Assembly (NCBI GenBank): GCA_014529385.2
Contig: CM043942.1
Location: 52,690,774 to 52,754,773 of the forward strand
Source of the DNA: Adiantum capillus-veneris
Taxonomy: Eukaryota; Streptophyta; Polypodiopsida; Polypodiales; Pteridaceae
Reading direction: 5' to 3'
Length of the DNA stretch: 64,000 nucleotides
Shown here: positions 20,207 through 31,121 of the stretch, one piece after another
How positions within the stretch are numbered: position 1 is the stretch's first letter
Layout of the letters: every line of letters begins with the position of its first letter
The notes under the pieces: generated by a model
What the model saw: only the letters and a program-made list of their open reading frames with translations
What the model was told of the DNA's origin: nothing
Database searches by the model: none
Translations under genes and position numbers: made by a program

Positions 20207-21484
20207 TTGGCATGGGCAATTGGTTGCACTTTGGAGGAAGCGGAAGAGGATACATTCCCGTATTGGACAAGGTCAGTTGCTAGGCAGTTTTGGCAGTTTT
20301 ATGGGCGAGATGGTCAGCGTTCGGAACTGCAGGGAATGTTGGATTATACTGGGATGCACCGAGTTTCTATAGGGGAAGATTTAGATGATACTGTGGAGGA
20401 TTTGGATGGCGTAGAGGATTATCTAAGTGATAGATGGGAAGAAGAAGTAGCGAATGAAGAACATGATATATTTCCACGGCTGTTGGCGGTTGCAGTTATT
20501 CAGCATGCATTAGTGGCGAGAAGGAGATTAATTTTTGATCCGTTGGGAAGTACCAGTGCAGGAAATCTTGTACAACCTGCAGGTGGACCAGGGAGTAGTG
20601 ACAATTATGAGAATAAGGGGATTTTTTCTATGGAAGAGGTAGCTAACAGTTTGACTCAATTGAATGAGTTCCTACAGAATCAAGATGCAGTGGTTAGGGT
20701 GATGGAAGCTGAGAAAATGGAACATAAATGTAGTGCTATTCCGGAATGGGAAATGCAGAAAGTTAGGATGCAGTTGTTTCAGGAGAGGTCGGATAAAGAA
20801 AGATTGCAGGAGGAGGTTAAAAGAATTACAGCTGAGGCTATGGCGAGAAATGCTGAAGTGCTGTGTGTAGCTGAGGATTTTACTAAGTGGGCAGACGGAC
20901 TGAAGACTGCAGTGGATGAGAAATTTAAAGATCTGGGGGATAAGGTGGCTGAGTTGACCACTGAGAATATTTTCTTGATTAATAGATTAACTCCATTGAT
21001 GGATATGGAGAAGGCCGCATTGCAGAACCAGGGAATGATAGGTATCTTGGTTGCAGATTTGGATGCGGATATTCTAAAGCAGGAAGTGCTAGAGTATACA
21101 CAAGAGATGTGGAATAAAGCTACTAGGCTTTGGAGGGAGCACATGGAGGTGTCGACAGACCAATTCAATAATTGGTTTCAGCTAGCTGGAAAGGAGAGCA
21201 TTAGGAGGGAGAATGAGGAATTGAAGGTGGAGAATGAGAAATTAGTGGTAGAGATGCAGAAGTTGAAGGACAAAAGTAAGGAGATTGAAGTGAATGCAGG
21301 GGGTCTGAGTAAGTGGACGACGGAGATGAGCAGTGATGTTTTGGGACCAGATCAGATTGTAACAGGAGGAGTGGAATCGAAAGTGGAAAAGCAGGTGGAA
21401 GGAGAGGTGGAAAAGCAGGTGGATTCGGATGTTGCATCAGAAAAGGTAGATGCAGAAGGGGATGCTGGGGAGCAGGTTGTTTGA
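20207..21484 (+). CDS. coiled-coil protein of TRIM-like element, unknown function
   Basis: The frame is open for 425 codons. Its first codon (20207) is TTG and an in-frame stop lies just upstream; the first in-frame ATG is codon 44 (20336). An ATG at 20181 in another frame overlaps the beginning, which suggests a small frameshift near 20240 in this copy. Predicted features: an acidic N-terminal third rich in D/E and aromatic residues, heptad-like coiled coils at about 180-265 and 330-362, and a C-terminal repeat of VEKQVE type. No zinc knuckle, no DTG/DSG, no DDE, no YxDD. I do not recognise the family. Purine-biased codon use and an intact length suggest it was under coding constraint until recently. 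Confidence 0.65.
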   Translation: MAWAIGCTLEEAEEDTFPYWTRSVARQFWQFYGRDGQRSELQGMLDYTGMHRVSIGEDLDDTVEDLDGVEDYLSDRWEEEVANEEHDIFPRLLAVAVIQHALVARRRLIFDPLGSTSAGNLVQPAGGPGSSDNYENKGIFSMEEVANSLTQLNEFLQNQDAVVRVMEAEKMEHKCSAIPEWEMQKVRMQLFQERSDKERLQEEVKRITAEAMARNAEVLCVAEDFTKWADGLKTAVDEKFKDLGDKVAELTTENIFLINRLTPLMDMEKAALQNQGMIGILVADLDADILKQEVLEYTQEMWNKATRLWREHMEVSTDQFNNWFQLAGKESIRRENEELKVENEKLVVEMQKLKDKSKEIEVNAGGLSKWTTEMSSDVLGPDQIVTGGVESKVEKQVEGEVEKQVDSDVASEKVDAEGDAGEQVV

Positions 21485-21540
21485 TCAAGGGATTGTGGGT
21501 CCAGGTCAGCCTATGGCTCTAGCCACCGGGTTGTGACAGG

Positions 21541-21803
21541 TGTTAAGCCTAGTAATTTTTGGATGTTTTACCTTAGTGGAAGTTGGAATGTTAACTTTTG
21601 TACTTTTGGGATTCCAAGGGGTGTTCTTGGAAAAGGGCGTTAGTCTTCTCAAAGTATGTAACTGTCGATCAGTGTCTTCTTGGAAATGTGAAAGCGGAAG
21701 TTATGGCGGATTTAGTCTGTTGTCAGTTTTTGTGTTCTGTTCCAGTTCCAGTTCCATTTTGATTTATGTGTTTTGTCTATTCTGAATGTTTGTGCCTTAA
21801 ACA
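21541..21803 (+). repeat. TRIM-like element 3' LTR
   Basis: 263 bp copy of 19814-20084, followed by the TTCTT duplication. Confidence 0.88.
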
Positions 21804-21808
21804 TTCTT

Positions 21809-22497
21809 GGTCGCTCTCCGCACCAGCTTCACTATTTGACACCTCATCTCTAGGTTCAGACAATTGCTCAATGCTTACATCCACCTCAAAATCTAAACTT
21901 GAAGTTGGAGTCAGCCCTACGCTTTGTTCATGAATCACCTCTTTGAGCTTAGCATCCAATCCTTCACACACTTGCTTGCTACTTGGAGCAACTTGAACGA
22001 TATAGATCCAGCAGGGTTTAGATAGATCATTCTCATCATTTTCTTTCCATAGTGGATCGTGTATGAACACAACTTGTTTACAATGCTGCGGAAGTACGAA
22101 TATATCCTGCACATCTGTCCACACCCACCTAGAGTTCACTTGAATCAATCCACTCTTGTCTTTGCGCACAATTGCATTAGGGCCGCTGGTAATAACTTTG
22201 AACCACTTGACATCAAAGATAAACATATCAAACTTTCTAAAGCTAATCTTCAAGATGTCTTGGATGTAGCCAAAGTATTCAAGCTGGCCAATATCTGTAT
22301 TCTCATCCCTAGCACTACTTCTACTTTCTTGGACAAAGCTTGCCCTAACACCACTGTCGAAAGTGACCCTTTGTTCGTCGATCCGTTGCACTCTGAAGTG
22401 ATTCCCATGCGACCACAAAGCTCCATATTTATGATACTGCAGCCACAAAATTGAAAAAGACTAAAAGTTATTAAAGCAAACTAGTTTTCATGTACAC
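21809..22497 (-). pseudogene. CACTA TNP2 gene, DUF4216-like exon
   Basis: On the minus strand an exon starts after a TGCAG acceptor at 22437 and reads through about 200 codons. It shows the pattern of the DUF4216 domain found C-terminal in CACTA transposases: a YFGYIQDI-like start, FDVKWF, a W-x-D stretch, then DIFVLPQHCKQVVFI-HDP. An acidic tail follows to the TRIM-like insertion. The Gypsy-B insertion at TACAC lies in or at the edge of the upstream intron. Frame intact within the exon. Confidence 0.75.
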
Positions 22498-23556
22498 TGT
22501 TGAAAAGTCGCCCTTTCAACAACGTTTCCATAAAGATTCCTCAAAGATTCTATAAAGATTCCACATGAAGATGGTGATGAAGTAATGAAGATGAAGATGG
22601 ATGCTGCAACATGAAGATACGAGTTCATGGACGTCATCGAATATCCCGTTATTATTATTTTGAGCCATTACAACCACTTTTGTAATGTTTACGGGAACCT
22701 CATATTTTAAGTCGGCACTTGTATTTTGGCCACATATGCTTGTATAATGAGTAAAGCCAACTCAGTTTCTTGTAATTAAGCTCTGTAGAAGCCTAGTGAC
22801 AATTCAGGTCATTTGGCCGGACATTAGGTTTGAAGGCTTGGTATATAAGTTAAAACCTAAGGCTTTGTAAAAAACACATTACATTATCTCAATTAATATA
22901 CAGTCGTGGGTTCTGCAGCACACGGTAGTGAGCTTCACGCACACACACCATCGCGCACACTAATCACATTGCAGATATGAGAGTAGGAGCGTGTTAGCAT
23001 CGAGGAGCTCTCCGTGTCGACGCAAGCAATGCAAGCCGAGGACCACATTGCGAGCCCGCCTGCCACGAGCTATATTTGGTCGTAAGTACCTCAAACGACA
23101 TCCGTTCTGAATGATCGAGTAGTCGTTAGAATCAGGGAGAGAAGCTCTTCGTGTTGATGTCTTTGTAGATCAGTTTCGGACACTTTGAAAATTGCTCTTT
23201 TGAGTCTATCGCGACAGTGATTAGAGATCTTACAGTTATGGTTTTCAGGGTTTAGGTGTTTGGCCATATAGGATATGTCCTTGTGAGTCTTGCCCTCCGA
23301 TTTCAAGTCATTCTGATATGATTTGAGACTGTTTCAAGCTTGTAGTGTTTCGTAGGATGCGTTGTCTGTTTCTTTGCTTTATGGTAGTGTTGTGGTAGCA
23401 TTACTGACTGTAGAGTGTTGTTCGTGTCTAGCTCAGGGTTGACAACCCAAAGATTTCCTCCATGCCCTAGTCGGGTTAGCTACGTCCTCGGATTGACAGT
23501 TTGTTGGTCTGTGTTCTCGTTGTGCTCCATCGTTCATCGCGACGTATCTGCTAACA
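22498..23556 (+). repeat. Gypsy-B 5' LTR
   Basis: 1059 bp from TGTTGAAAAG to GCTAACA. Its last 569 bp (from 22988) match 41281-41851. Contains TATATAAG at 22842-22849. Confidence 0.87.
22842..22849 (+). promoter_or_regulatory. TATA box of Gypsy-B LTR
   Basis: TATATAAG in the 5' LTR. The truncated 3' LTR lacks this region. Confidence 0.55.
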
Positions 23557-23577
23557 TTGGCGCTGTTTTGCCGGGGA
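23557..23577 (+). other. Gypsy-B primer binding site (tRNA-Asp-like)
   Basis: TGGCGCTGTTTTGCCGGGGA, one base after the LTR, resembles the tRNA-Asp complement but carries extra T bases in the middle. Confidence 0.65.
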
Positions 23578-25703
23578 CGAAGCGCCTAAACTAGCGTAGA
23601 CCGCATCACTCGTGTTTGATAGTATAGCGTTTCTCTAGACTTTTCTAGAGTGTTGTCACCATTTGCCTTCTTAGTGGGAAGTCAAAGAGCGGATCTCTTG
23701 ACTGAGGGATAGCTAGGGAGCTTGCGACTCACCGAGGTTGTCCACCATGAGGTTGAGGTATGGTTATATTATTTTGTTGTGTGTTTAGATTAGGTTTTAT
23801 GGTTTGTGTGTTTGGTTGTGACTTATGGTTGTGAAGAACTTGAAAGAGAAAAAACGCAAAGAAAATCGCAAAAGGTAAGCCGGAGGCTGTTTGCTTGCCA
23901 GAAAGAAAAAACAATCATTCAACCATCCAAAGTAGGACTTTAGGTAGTGTAGGACATCTAATGTTGATCTAGAGCAATTTTGACATGAAAATGTGCTTGA
24001 AAACATAAAAGGCGGAATTGTGCTGATTATGGTAAAAGTGCTCTAAAATGGTCGTTTGAAAGCCGATTTGAGTGCTTGTTTTTGCATTGGAGACCTTAAG
24101 GTAAAGGGAAAACACAGATTTGGTCCCATCCCAAAAAACAAAAAGCCCCTAAAAAACCCAAAAAAAAAATATCTGAAACCAAATTTGCAATTTTCAAAAA
24201 GTTTGACCTCAAGACCTTGTTTTGCATATGCTCTAGAGCTTGTATGTGAAATTTCAAAGCATTTGCTTCAATGCTTGTGCATCTAAGTGGGAATTTTCTT
24301 TTTCTGAGTGTAAGGAAGTGAATTGTGAAATGCTTGAATCCAAAGGAAAAGAAGTCCAAATTGAATGAAACTTTGGGAATGGGCTTCTAAGGGCATTGGG
24401 AACCAAACTGTCCAAAAATAGAGAAAAAAAAATCACTTCCCAGTGGCTCTTTGCCCAGTCTATCGCTATAGACTGGTGAATTGGAGATAGACTCACAATC
24501 AGGCAAAACCCCTCATGCCACAGGTAAAACACATCAATACAAGGCTGCTCCCAAAAATTTAGTGTACTTGGACACCTGCTTGACCACTAAACCTCAAGTC
24601 TGGTGTTTAGAGTCAGACTTCAGAGACAAATTGGGTAAAGGGACTTGACCAAATTTCCAAACCTTGTGAAACTTGGTACACATGATCTACAGAGGGTAGG
24701 GAACACATCTGTGAAGAGAAAATTTGAAAAAAGTGTCATTTTGGCATACTTGGTGAGTCTATCGCGATAGACTAAGAACCCAGTGATAGAAACTGAATTT
24801 TTCAAAAACCTCTGTGGCATAGCTTGGAAAGGTGCTATCAAGGACACATAAAAATTTTGAAGTCATTTGGACATCAGAAAGTGGGTCTAAGACCATTTGA
24901 GAGGATTCAGCTTGCAGAAAACACCAGATCTGGTCTAACTGACAAAGTAAAAGTCCAAACCACTTGAAATTGGCAGGAGGACTAAGGAGAGGTGTTGGAA
25001 CATAGTGGTATAGTCAAAGTTCAAGTTTGACCTATAAAAGGGGTACTTGCTCAGTCTATCGCGATAGACTCAAAGCAAGGCCAAAGAAATTGAGATTTTC
25101 AAAACCCTCAAAACGTAGCTTCAGAGCAGCACTACAGATCTTAGAGTAAATTGACCAAAACAGTTTTGAAAAAAACGTTGTTTAAGGCCTCAAAATGCAT
25201 CCGGAAGTCAGGGATGTCTAAAACCGACAATTTGAGAGAATTGTGAGAAAATGCTCACGGTTTTGGACATAGTTTTGGATTTTCCCTGACCAAAACACTT
25301 GAACACACTGAGAGAGATATTACTACAGCAAGCTAGAGCTATTAAGCCTAGAAGTCATGTCTACATCAGACTTAGACTCAGCTTATACAAGCACAAGGAT
25401 TGCAGGGATAGATGAGCACCCCCGCCCAGAATAGATCTTCCAAACCTACAGTACATAAAGACCAATTTTGTGGAGAGAGTTTGGACGTATAACCATGAAA
25501 GTGAAGGACTATATAGGTATATTAATGGAAATCAATTCAACCTTTACAATTGCTTAGAGCCTTACCCAGATGAGCTGACAGAGTACAAGCTCTTATATGT
25601 CTATACATACGAGGTCGACCGACAATGGACATCTTTATTTGTTGACAAGTATGGATGAGAATATAGAGCTGTAGAAAGCACAAATCCGTGAACCAAATTA
25701 GAG
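23578..25703 (+). other. Gypsy-B leader with periodic palindromes
   Basis: 2.1-kb leader without a convincing long gene; a 62-codon frame at 25470-25658 is open but unrecognised. AGTCTATCGCGATAGACT, an 18-bp perfect palindrome, occurs at 24756-24773 and 25053-25070. A near copy lies at 24455-24476, giving a spacing of about 298 bp. Flanking sequence is loosely repeated with the same period. Confidence 0.6.
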
Positions 25704-26342
25704 ATGAGTGGATATTTGGTCAATGAAGGACCTCAGATACATCCACCAAACATAGGAACCTCTAAGAGAATTCCAAAGAGGGGACCACCACCTAGATTTC
25801 CTCCTAGAGCGATAACGAGAGATGAAACGATACCAGAGAGGAGTATGGTTCCATACTTTGCACCCCAAAGTATAAGACCACCTCAGCTAAGAAAATGGGT
25901 AAATATAAAGTACAATGGCATAGGAGACCCATACGCCCATGTCTCGGCTTTCAAGAAAGTCCTACGAGCAGAACGAGTAGAGGACTTCCACACGCAGTAT
26001 GTGGGTTTTGGACTTACATTGGAGGACAATGCACAAGCATGGTTTGAACTATTGAACCGGAGAGAGTTCACAACCATTGAGCAAATGTTGGATGAATTTG
26101 TTCAAGAATTCACCAAGAGGGGCATAAAACATAACACCCTTCCTAAGATTCAGGAATTTAAACAAGGCGAAACAGAAACATTGCGACAAGCAATATTGCG
26201 TTTCAAGCAATATGTTGCTAGATGTCCTACCCAAGAGTTACCCACGCGAGAACGTCAGATCCTATGCCTCATCAAAGGACTTAGGAATGAGAATCTCCAA
26301 AAGGACCTATACATGAAAAGATACCAAACTTGGAAGAGGTGA
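25704..26342 (+). pseudogene. Gypsy-B gag (Retrotrans_gag-like)
   Basis: After a proline-rich start the product has the plant Gypsy gag pattern: YNGIGDPYAHVSAFKKVL, A-x-AWFELL, IEQMLDEFVQEF, LRQAILRFKQYVARC and a late IKGLRNE. Capsid role. A one-base frameshift near 26320 ends the frame, and gag continues in the next entry. Confidence 0.82.
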
Positions 26343-27460
26343 CCAAAGCGGCAGTTGACCTAGTTGACAATTGCAAATTCTATGAAGATGGTCAGAAGAA
26401 GATGAATGATGCGAGTGAGAAAAAGAAAACCGCTGATCTTGAGGATCAAAGAGGGAATCTAGGACAAAACCAAGTAAATGTTGAGGAGCAAATCATAGAG
26501 AATGTGATGCAACGCATCAACCACTCTGACAGAGTACCAGCTTATAGAATTCCTCAACAACGAAGGTGCATGACATGTGGAGGGGACCATCTGACGCAAC
26601 ATTGTCCTGACTATAGACCTAAGACTCCACCAGGGTTTGAGCATGTTATGTCTCAACCGCCTAGATATCATCCTATAGTGGAACAAGTGTTCTTAAGTGA
26701 AAGACCCATAGCTGCTAGAAATGCATGTGTGAGTCATGAGCTTCAAATAGAAAGATATGTGGTAGATCAAGGGCCACTTCAAGGTCAATATCAAGTATTG
26801 CCACAACAACCAATACGTCCATGCGACAGATGTGGTAGTAGTGATCACTTGATTAAGGATTGTCCACACCATGATATCATGATAAATGTATATTGTAATG
26901 AGTGTGCAGTCACACATATGATTTTGGATTGTCCTAAGAATCCAAGAAAGAAAGGTAAAATGCAACCACATGTTACCTTTCCTTCTACCAGCAAATCAGA
27001 GAAAGAACGAGCCACAACAAAAGGAGAGACGACAACAACAACAGAGCAAGAAACAATTGCAAAAGAACAGGTGCTTAAACAACAAGAAGATGAAACTAAG
27101 CAAGTTGCTCCAGTAAACATTGTCACAAGAGCACAAGCAAAAGTGCAAGAGCAGAAGCCTACAAATGGAGAGACTAGTAAGAGTTACAAAAGCCGTAGAA
27201 ACTCTAGACGAGCAAGAAGGACTATAATGAAAGAGAGACTAGAAAGGGAGAAAGGAGAAGAAAAGGCTGTTACAGCTGAGTTGGAAACAACTCAAGAGCA
27301 ACAGAAACAGCAAAGGAAAACTGAAACCCTTAAACCAGCTGAAGCACCCAAGAGTGCTAGTTCAGGAGGATCTGTCCTAGTGGACAAAGTGAATGAGCCT
27401 TTAGACATGATGTTACAGGCTTATGAGGCTAGATTGGCAAATAGACAGACCTTAGAATAA
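26330..27460 (+). pseudogene. Gypsy-B nucleocapsid part with three zinc knuckles
   Basis: Continues gag after the frameshift. Three knuckles are visible: C-x2-C-x3-H-x4-C near residue 80, C-x2-C-x4-H-x4-C near 165 and C-x2-C-x3-H-x4-C near 187. The x3 spacing is unusual for retroelement nucleocapsids. A long K/E/Q-rich charged segment follows, with basic SRRNSRRARR. RNA binding is expected. It stops at 27460; protease coding resumes at 27709 in another frame. Confidence 0.78.
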
Positions 27461-27466
27461 AGATGG

Positions 27467-27679
27467 ATGACCCATCCTTATCCCGAACTAGAGAATCAGA
27501 GGCTAGAAATGTGTAAGCAGCTCATTAAAACCTCTCAAGCATTGCTAGAACCACCTCCACCAGAATTGAAGGATAGGATAGTCACCCCAGTGCACAAAGA
27601 CGAGAGCATTAAAGTAGACGAATTGCCTAGAGAAGAGGTGGATCATAGGGAAGAACCACTGCCAAGGTCGCAAGACTGA
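27467..27679 (+). pseudogene. Gypsy-B linker fragment
   Basis: A short charged, proline-rich open stretch between the nucleocapsid and protease frames. It probably belongs to the same polyprotein and is separated by stops or frameshifts. Confidence 0.4.
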
Positions 27680-27708
27680 GGGTAGTCCAAAATACAACAG
27701 ATGAATCA

Positions 27709-28734
27709 ATGAGGGATTTCCCACCTTATGTTCCTCTGGTTGAGGAGCAGTGGCTAGAGGAGGTATGGAAGGCTGTCCGAGATGCCCAAAAAAGAGAAGA
27801 GGATGCTGGACCAGCACCATTTCCTGAAATCACATTAGATAGACCACAAATGAGTGTTGATGTGAGGTCATATTATGGTGATGTAGGATCGATAGCCTCC
27901 GAAGACAGTAGACTTGCATCGTTAAGAACTTTGCCACAGTACATGGGAGATTTTGAGGCAAAGTCTGAGATTGTGAGAGTTCCATCACAGAGGCTAGGGG
28001 GGGCAAAAGAATTGGACACAAAAATTTTGACTGACTTGCTATCCACGCCAGTGAAGTGCACAATTACGTTGGTAGAACTTTTGAAAATCAGACCAAGTAT
28101 ATGGACGGATATAGGAAAATGCTTGGAAAAAATTGGGATCAAAAGCCCATTAAGGTTCCTGGAAAAAGAGCTAGATGAGATCGAGAAGCCTAGATCAAAT
28201 GTAAGACCGGTACCTCTGAACAAAGTAGGAGAGTACTGTGAAGGAGAAGATGGTAATGCCACTTTGCCTATCGAGTACAATGGGATTGAAACAAAAGCTA
28301 TACTTGACAGCGGAGCAGGAATTGCCATAGCAACAAAAGGAATATGGGAGAAATGGGGTAGGCCCGCCTTTAGAACAACCAGAATAAAATTACAGTTAGC
28401 TGATGGGCATGTGGAAAGACCCATGGGATTGCTAGAAGCGATAGTGGTGTCTTCTTGTGGTATAGAGTATGCGCATCCTTTTGCCATAGTTGACTTTGGC
28501 AAGAAAAATAACTATGAAATCATCCTTGGAAGACCATTCATGAGGCAACTCAAGATGGTACAAGATTGGGGTTATGATTATCTATACTTGAGACATGCTG
28601 AAACCACAACATGTGTAAATATGAGAAATCATAGTTACCAAGATGTAACTAGAACGCCCGTGGAAGATTTTGATTCTGCAACACAAAGTGGATCAACAGA
28701 CCATCTGTGGATGGGCAAAAAGAAAGAAATCTAG
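27709..28734 (+). pseudogene. Gypsy-B retropepsin-like protease
   Basis: 341 open codons. The C-terminal half is a classic retropepsin: a hydrophobic run into ILDSGAGIAIA (active-site D-S-G), a QLADGH strand, AIVDFG, and EIILGRPFM as the second conserved motif. It would process the gag precursor. The N-terminal half is acidic and unrecognised. The frame ends in a TAG at 28732 and is directly continued in the same frame by the next entry. Confidence 0.8.
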
Positions 28735-29337
28735 ATGTGCGGAGCATCGGAATGTAGTGACTTTGGGAGAAATGAGAATTCCTTAGAGAGGGTCTTAGAA
28801 GATGATGCTTACATAAGAGAACCTTTTCCAGAAGAGGCATTAGAACCACTAGAGTGGACTCAGATATTGGCTACTTTGGATGTCTGTGTTAATGAGACCA
28901 CACCAACAAAATTTTGCGATGAGAATGGGTATGAATTATTCCCCTACTACATGCTAAGGGTTATGTGTGAGATAGATGAAGAATCTGAGTATGAGTTCGA
29001 AACAGGGTTATTAGCTATGGGGATAGCACAAAACCATATACCTAGCCCGAATACTGGTCATATAGAAATAGGTGCTCTTTGCGATCAGTGTGCGATAACA
29101 CACTTGATTACAAACTGTCCAACTCGAATGCATAGTACAAAGGAGGATCCGCAAGTCAACGAAGCAAAGTTGCAGGAGGAAGGGCTAAGATCCAAAGAAG
29201 ATGCTTCACGTCCAACGCCTACAAACGAGCAATATGAAGACTTGGAATCAATCAAAGAAGAGGTGCAGCAAGTGACAAGAAGTTCAGACACTATTGGTGA
29301 CATTCAACAACTGAAGTCGAGGAAGAAGAGCCTATGA
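28735..29337 (+). pseudogene. Gypsy-B downstream segment with a fourth zinc knuckle
   Basis: Same frame as the protease, after one stop. It is acidic and contains C-x2-C-x3-H-x4-C (CDQCAITHLITNC) near residue 118, closely resembling the third knuckle of the nucleocapsid part. This suggests internal duplication of a knuckle-protease unit. Confidence 0.65.
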
Positions 29338-30410
29338 CTCTACAGGAACCAAATGCTAATTTTGTCTCTCCAAAAGACATATCAGAGGAAATGATGGTCA
29401 AGAAGGAGCTAGAACACACATATGAACTCAAAAGTGTGAACAATGAAGAAGAAGACGACAAGGAGTCCACGCCAAATATTGCTCAAGTCACTCAAGAGAA
29501 CATAGACAATCTAGTACCAAAGAAGATCAACTTTTTGCTAAGTGCACAAGATGGAGTCAAGATGAATTTTATGGAAGAAATTGATACAAATTCCACGACT
29601 AATGTCATGTCATATGGCATGTGGTTACTTCTAGGTAAGACAAAGCTTTATGATATTCAGATAAAGGTAAATCTCTCACATGAAGTAGATGTTATAAGTA
29701 TGGGGATTGCAGAAGCTACTCTCCAACTACTCTCACAGAATGTCAAAGAAAAATTCTTGGTGGTAGATTCTCGACAAATGGGAACACATTTGATTTTGTC
29801 CAAGCCATGGGCACAAATCTGTGAAGACGAGCCTGAATCTTCAACAATGGTCATCACGACAAGCTCAACAGAGGTCAAGCCTACAACAGTTCAAAGATTC
29901 TTGGCTATTGAAAAAGGCAAAGCTAAAGTAAGCCCACAGTCTCTAGCCGAGCGAATGCAAATGCAAGACAAAGCCTCTACATCAAAAGCCAAACCATCAA
30001 CAAAACAATGGAAACCCAAGCAAAAAGTCTATCAACCGAAGTTTCCATCGCCCAAAAGTCTCCAAAGGAAGTCAAAACAGGTAAACCAAGTGCTAGTATC
30101 CAAGGCACATATTAAATTTAATGATCCAATTTGGATACAATCACAGGAACAACCTCAACAAGCAAAGGTAACAGGATGGATCACATCAAGCGAGTCAATT
30201 ATTGCAGAAGGCTACAGGAAAGGAAATTCATATGTTTGGGTCAACAAGCCCAAGATAACAGCTTGGCGATTTTCATCCCATGACAACCACTCAGTCAAGA
30301 ATCAACAAAGCCGTCAACGTCAATCACATAACTCAACCAAGAGAAAGGACAGGTACAAAAGAAAAAGAGAAGGTCTTCCACTGGACAAACCATTCGACAA
30401 GTCTGGGTAA
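29334..30410 (+). pseudogene. Gypsy-B second, degenerate retropepsin-like domain plus W/IW modules
   Basis: A segment (EIDTNSTTNVMSYGMW) aligns with the DTGA-SYGVW region of Gypsy-A but has DTNS in place of DTG(A/S), so it is probably inactive. A later strand, HLILSKPW, matches the INLGRTW position. Further on are K/Q-rich sequence and two degenerate copies of the module, one near 30090-30140 (with IWIQ) and one at 30177-30252 (W at start, GN, VWVNK). Confidence 0.65.
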
Positions 30411-31121
30411 TGAAATCAGAATTCTACCAGACTACCCAACAAAGTCAAGTGAAGATCACCTCCAAGCAAGTCCAAAGATTCATTCCAGTCGTGTTACTCG
30501 AAGCACAAGGATTCTATGAGGGTAACTTTCAAATCTGGTTACCCTAAGGTAGTAGCTTATCAAGGAATCACCCAAGAACAACAAGAAACATCAAGAAATC
30601 AAGAGCAACTACCCGCTACACCCAAGAGTACTACAACCTATAGATGGATCCCTCGTCAATTACTACAAGAGCAAGGCTTTTACAAAAGTAACAGCCATAT
30701 TTGGAAGTTAAAGACAAGGTACCATCAAGTCAAAGAAGAAACAAGGCAAGTGGCAAAAGAGATCACACCAGGCCCAAGAACAATGTGGGTTCCAAAATCT
30801 GTGATTGAGGCTCAACAACAAGATAGATACACAACTCCTTTACAACCTCTTAACAACAAAAAGAAAGCAACGGTAAATGCGGAGGTCACAGTTTTGCAGA
30901 ACACTATCTCAAAGAAGAAGACTTCATCAACCATTGCTTCAACATCATTACCTGTCTCATCAAGCGACCACAATTTTCTACCAAGGAATGAAGAGCAGAT
31001 ATATGCCAATGTATTGGACAACATGGCATCTCAAACAAAAACTAACGAGAAAGGCCTAAACATCAAAAGCATATGGAATTGGATTTCAGGCCGCAATCAG
31101 GTAAGTCCAAGTCGCCATTAA
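30411..31121 (+). pseudogene. Gypsy-B C-terminal segment with W/IW modules
   Basis: Two good copies of the module: 30475-30546 (LLEAQGFYEGN then IW) in one frame, ending at a stop, and 30645-30712 (W, LLQEQGFY, IW) in the long frame 30516-31121. A shorter WVPK copy follows near 30785. The end, WNWISGRNQVSPS, resembles the end of the Gypsy-A protein, so the two elements share this whole C-terminal part. Confidence 0.65.

Larger units (their letters stand above)
19814..21803 (+). mobile_element. 2-kb TRIM-like LTR element with one coiled-coil gene
   Basis: LTRs of 271 and 263 bp (TGTTAAGCC to TTAAACA) with an exact duplication TTCTT at 19809-19813 and 21804-21808. The 1.46-kb interior carries one long frame and no gag, protease, RT or integrase motif. 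The sequence after the 5' LTR (TTGGCGATTACGGTG) is a possible primer site, tRNA not assigned. Before the 3' LTR there is only a weak purine run. It resembles TRIM/SMART-class elements in size but, unlike them, keeps a long open frame. Confidence 0.88.

Noticed and set aside
24455-25070. CRISPR-like regular repeats
   Set aside because: The period is about 300 bp, spacers are related to each other, and the context is a plant retrotransposon leader.
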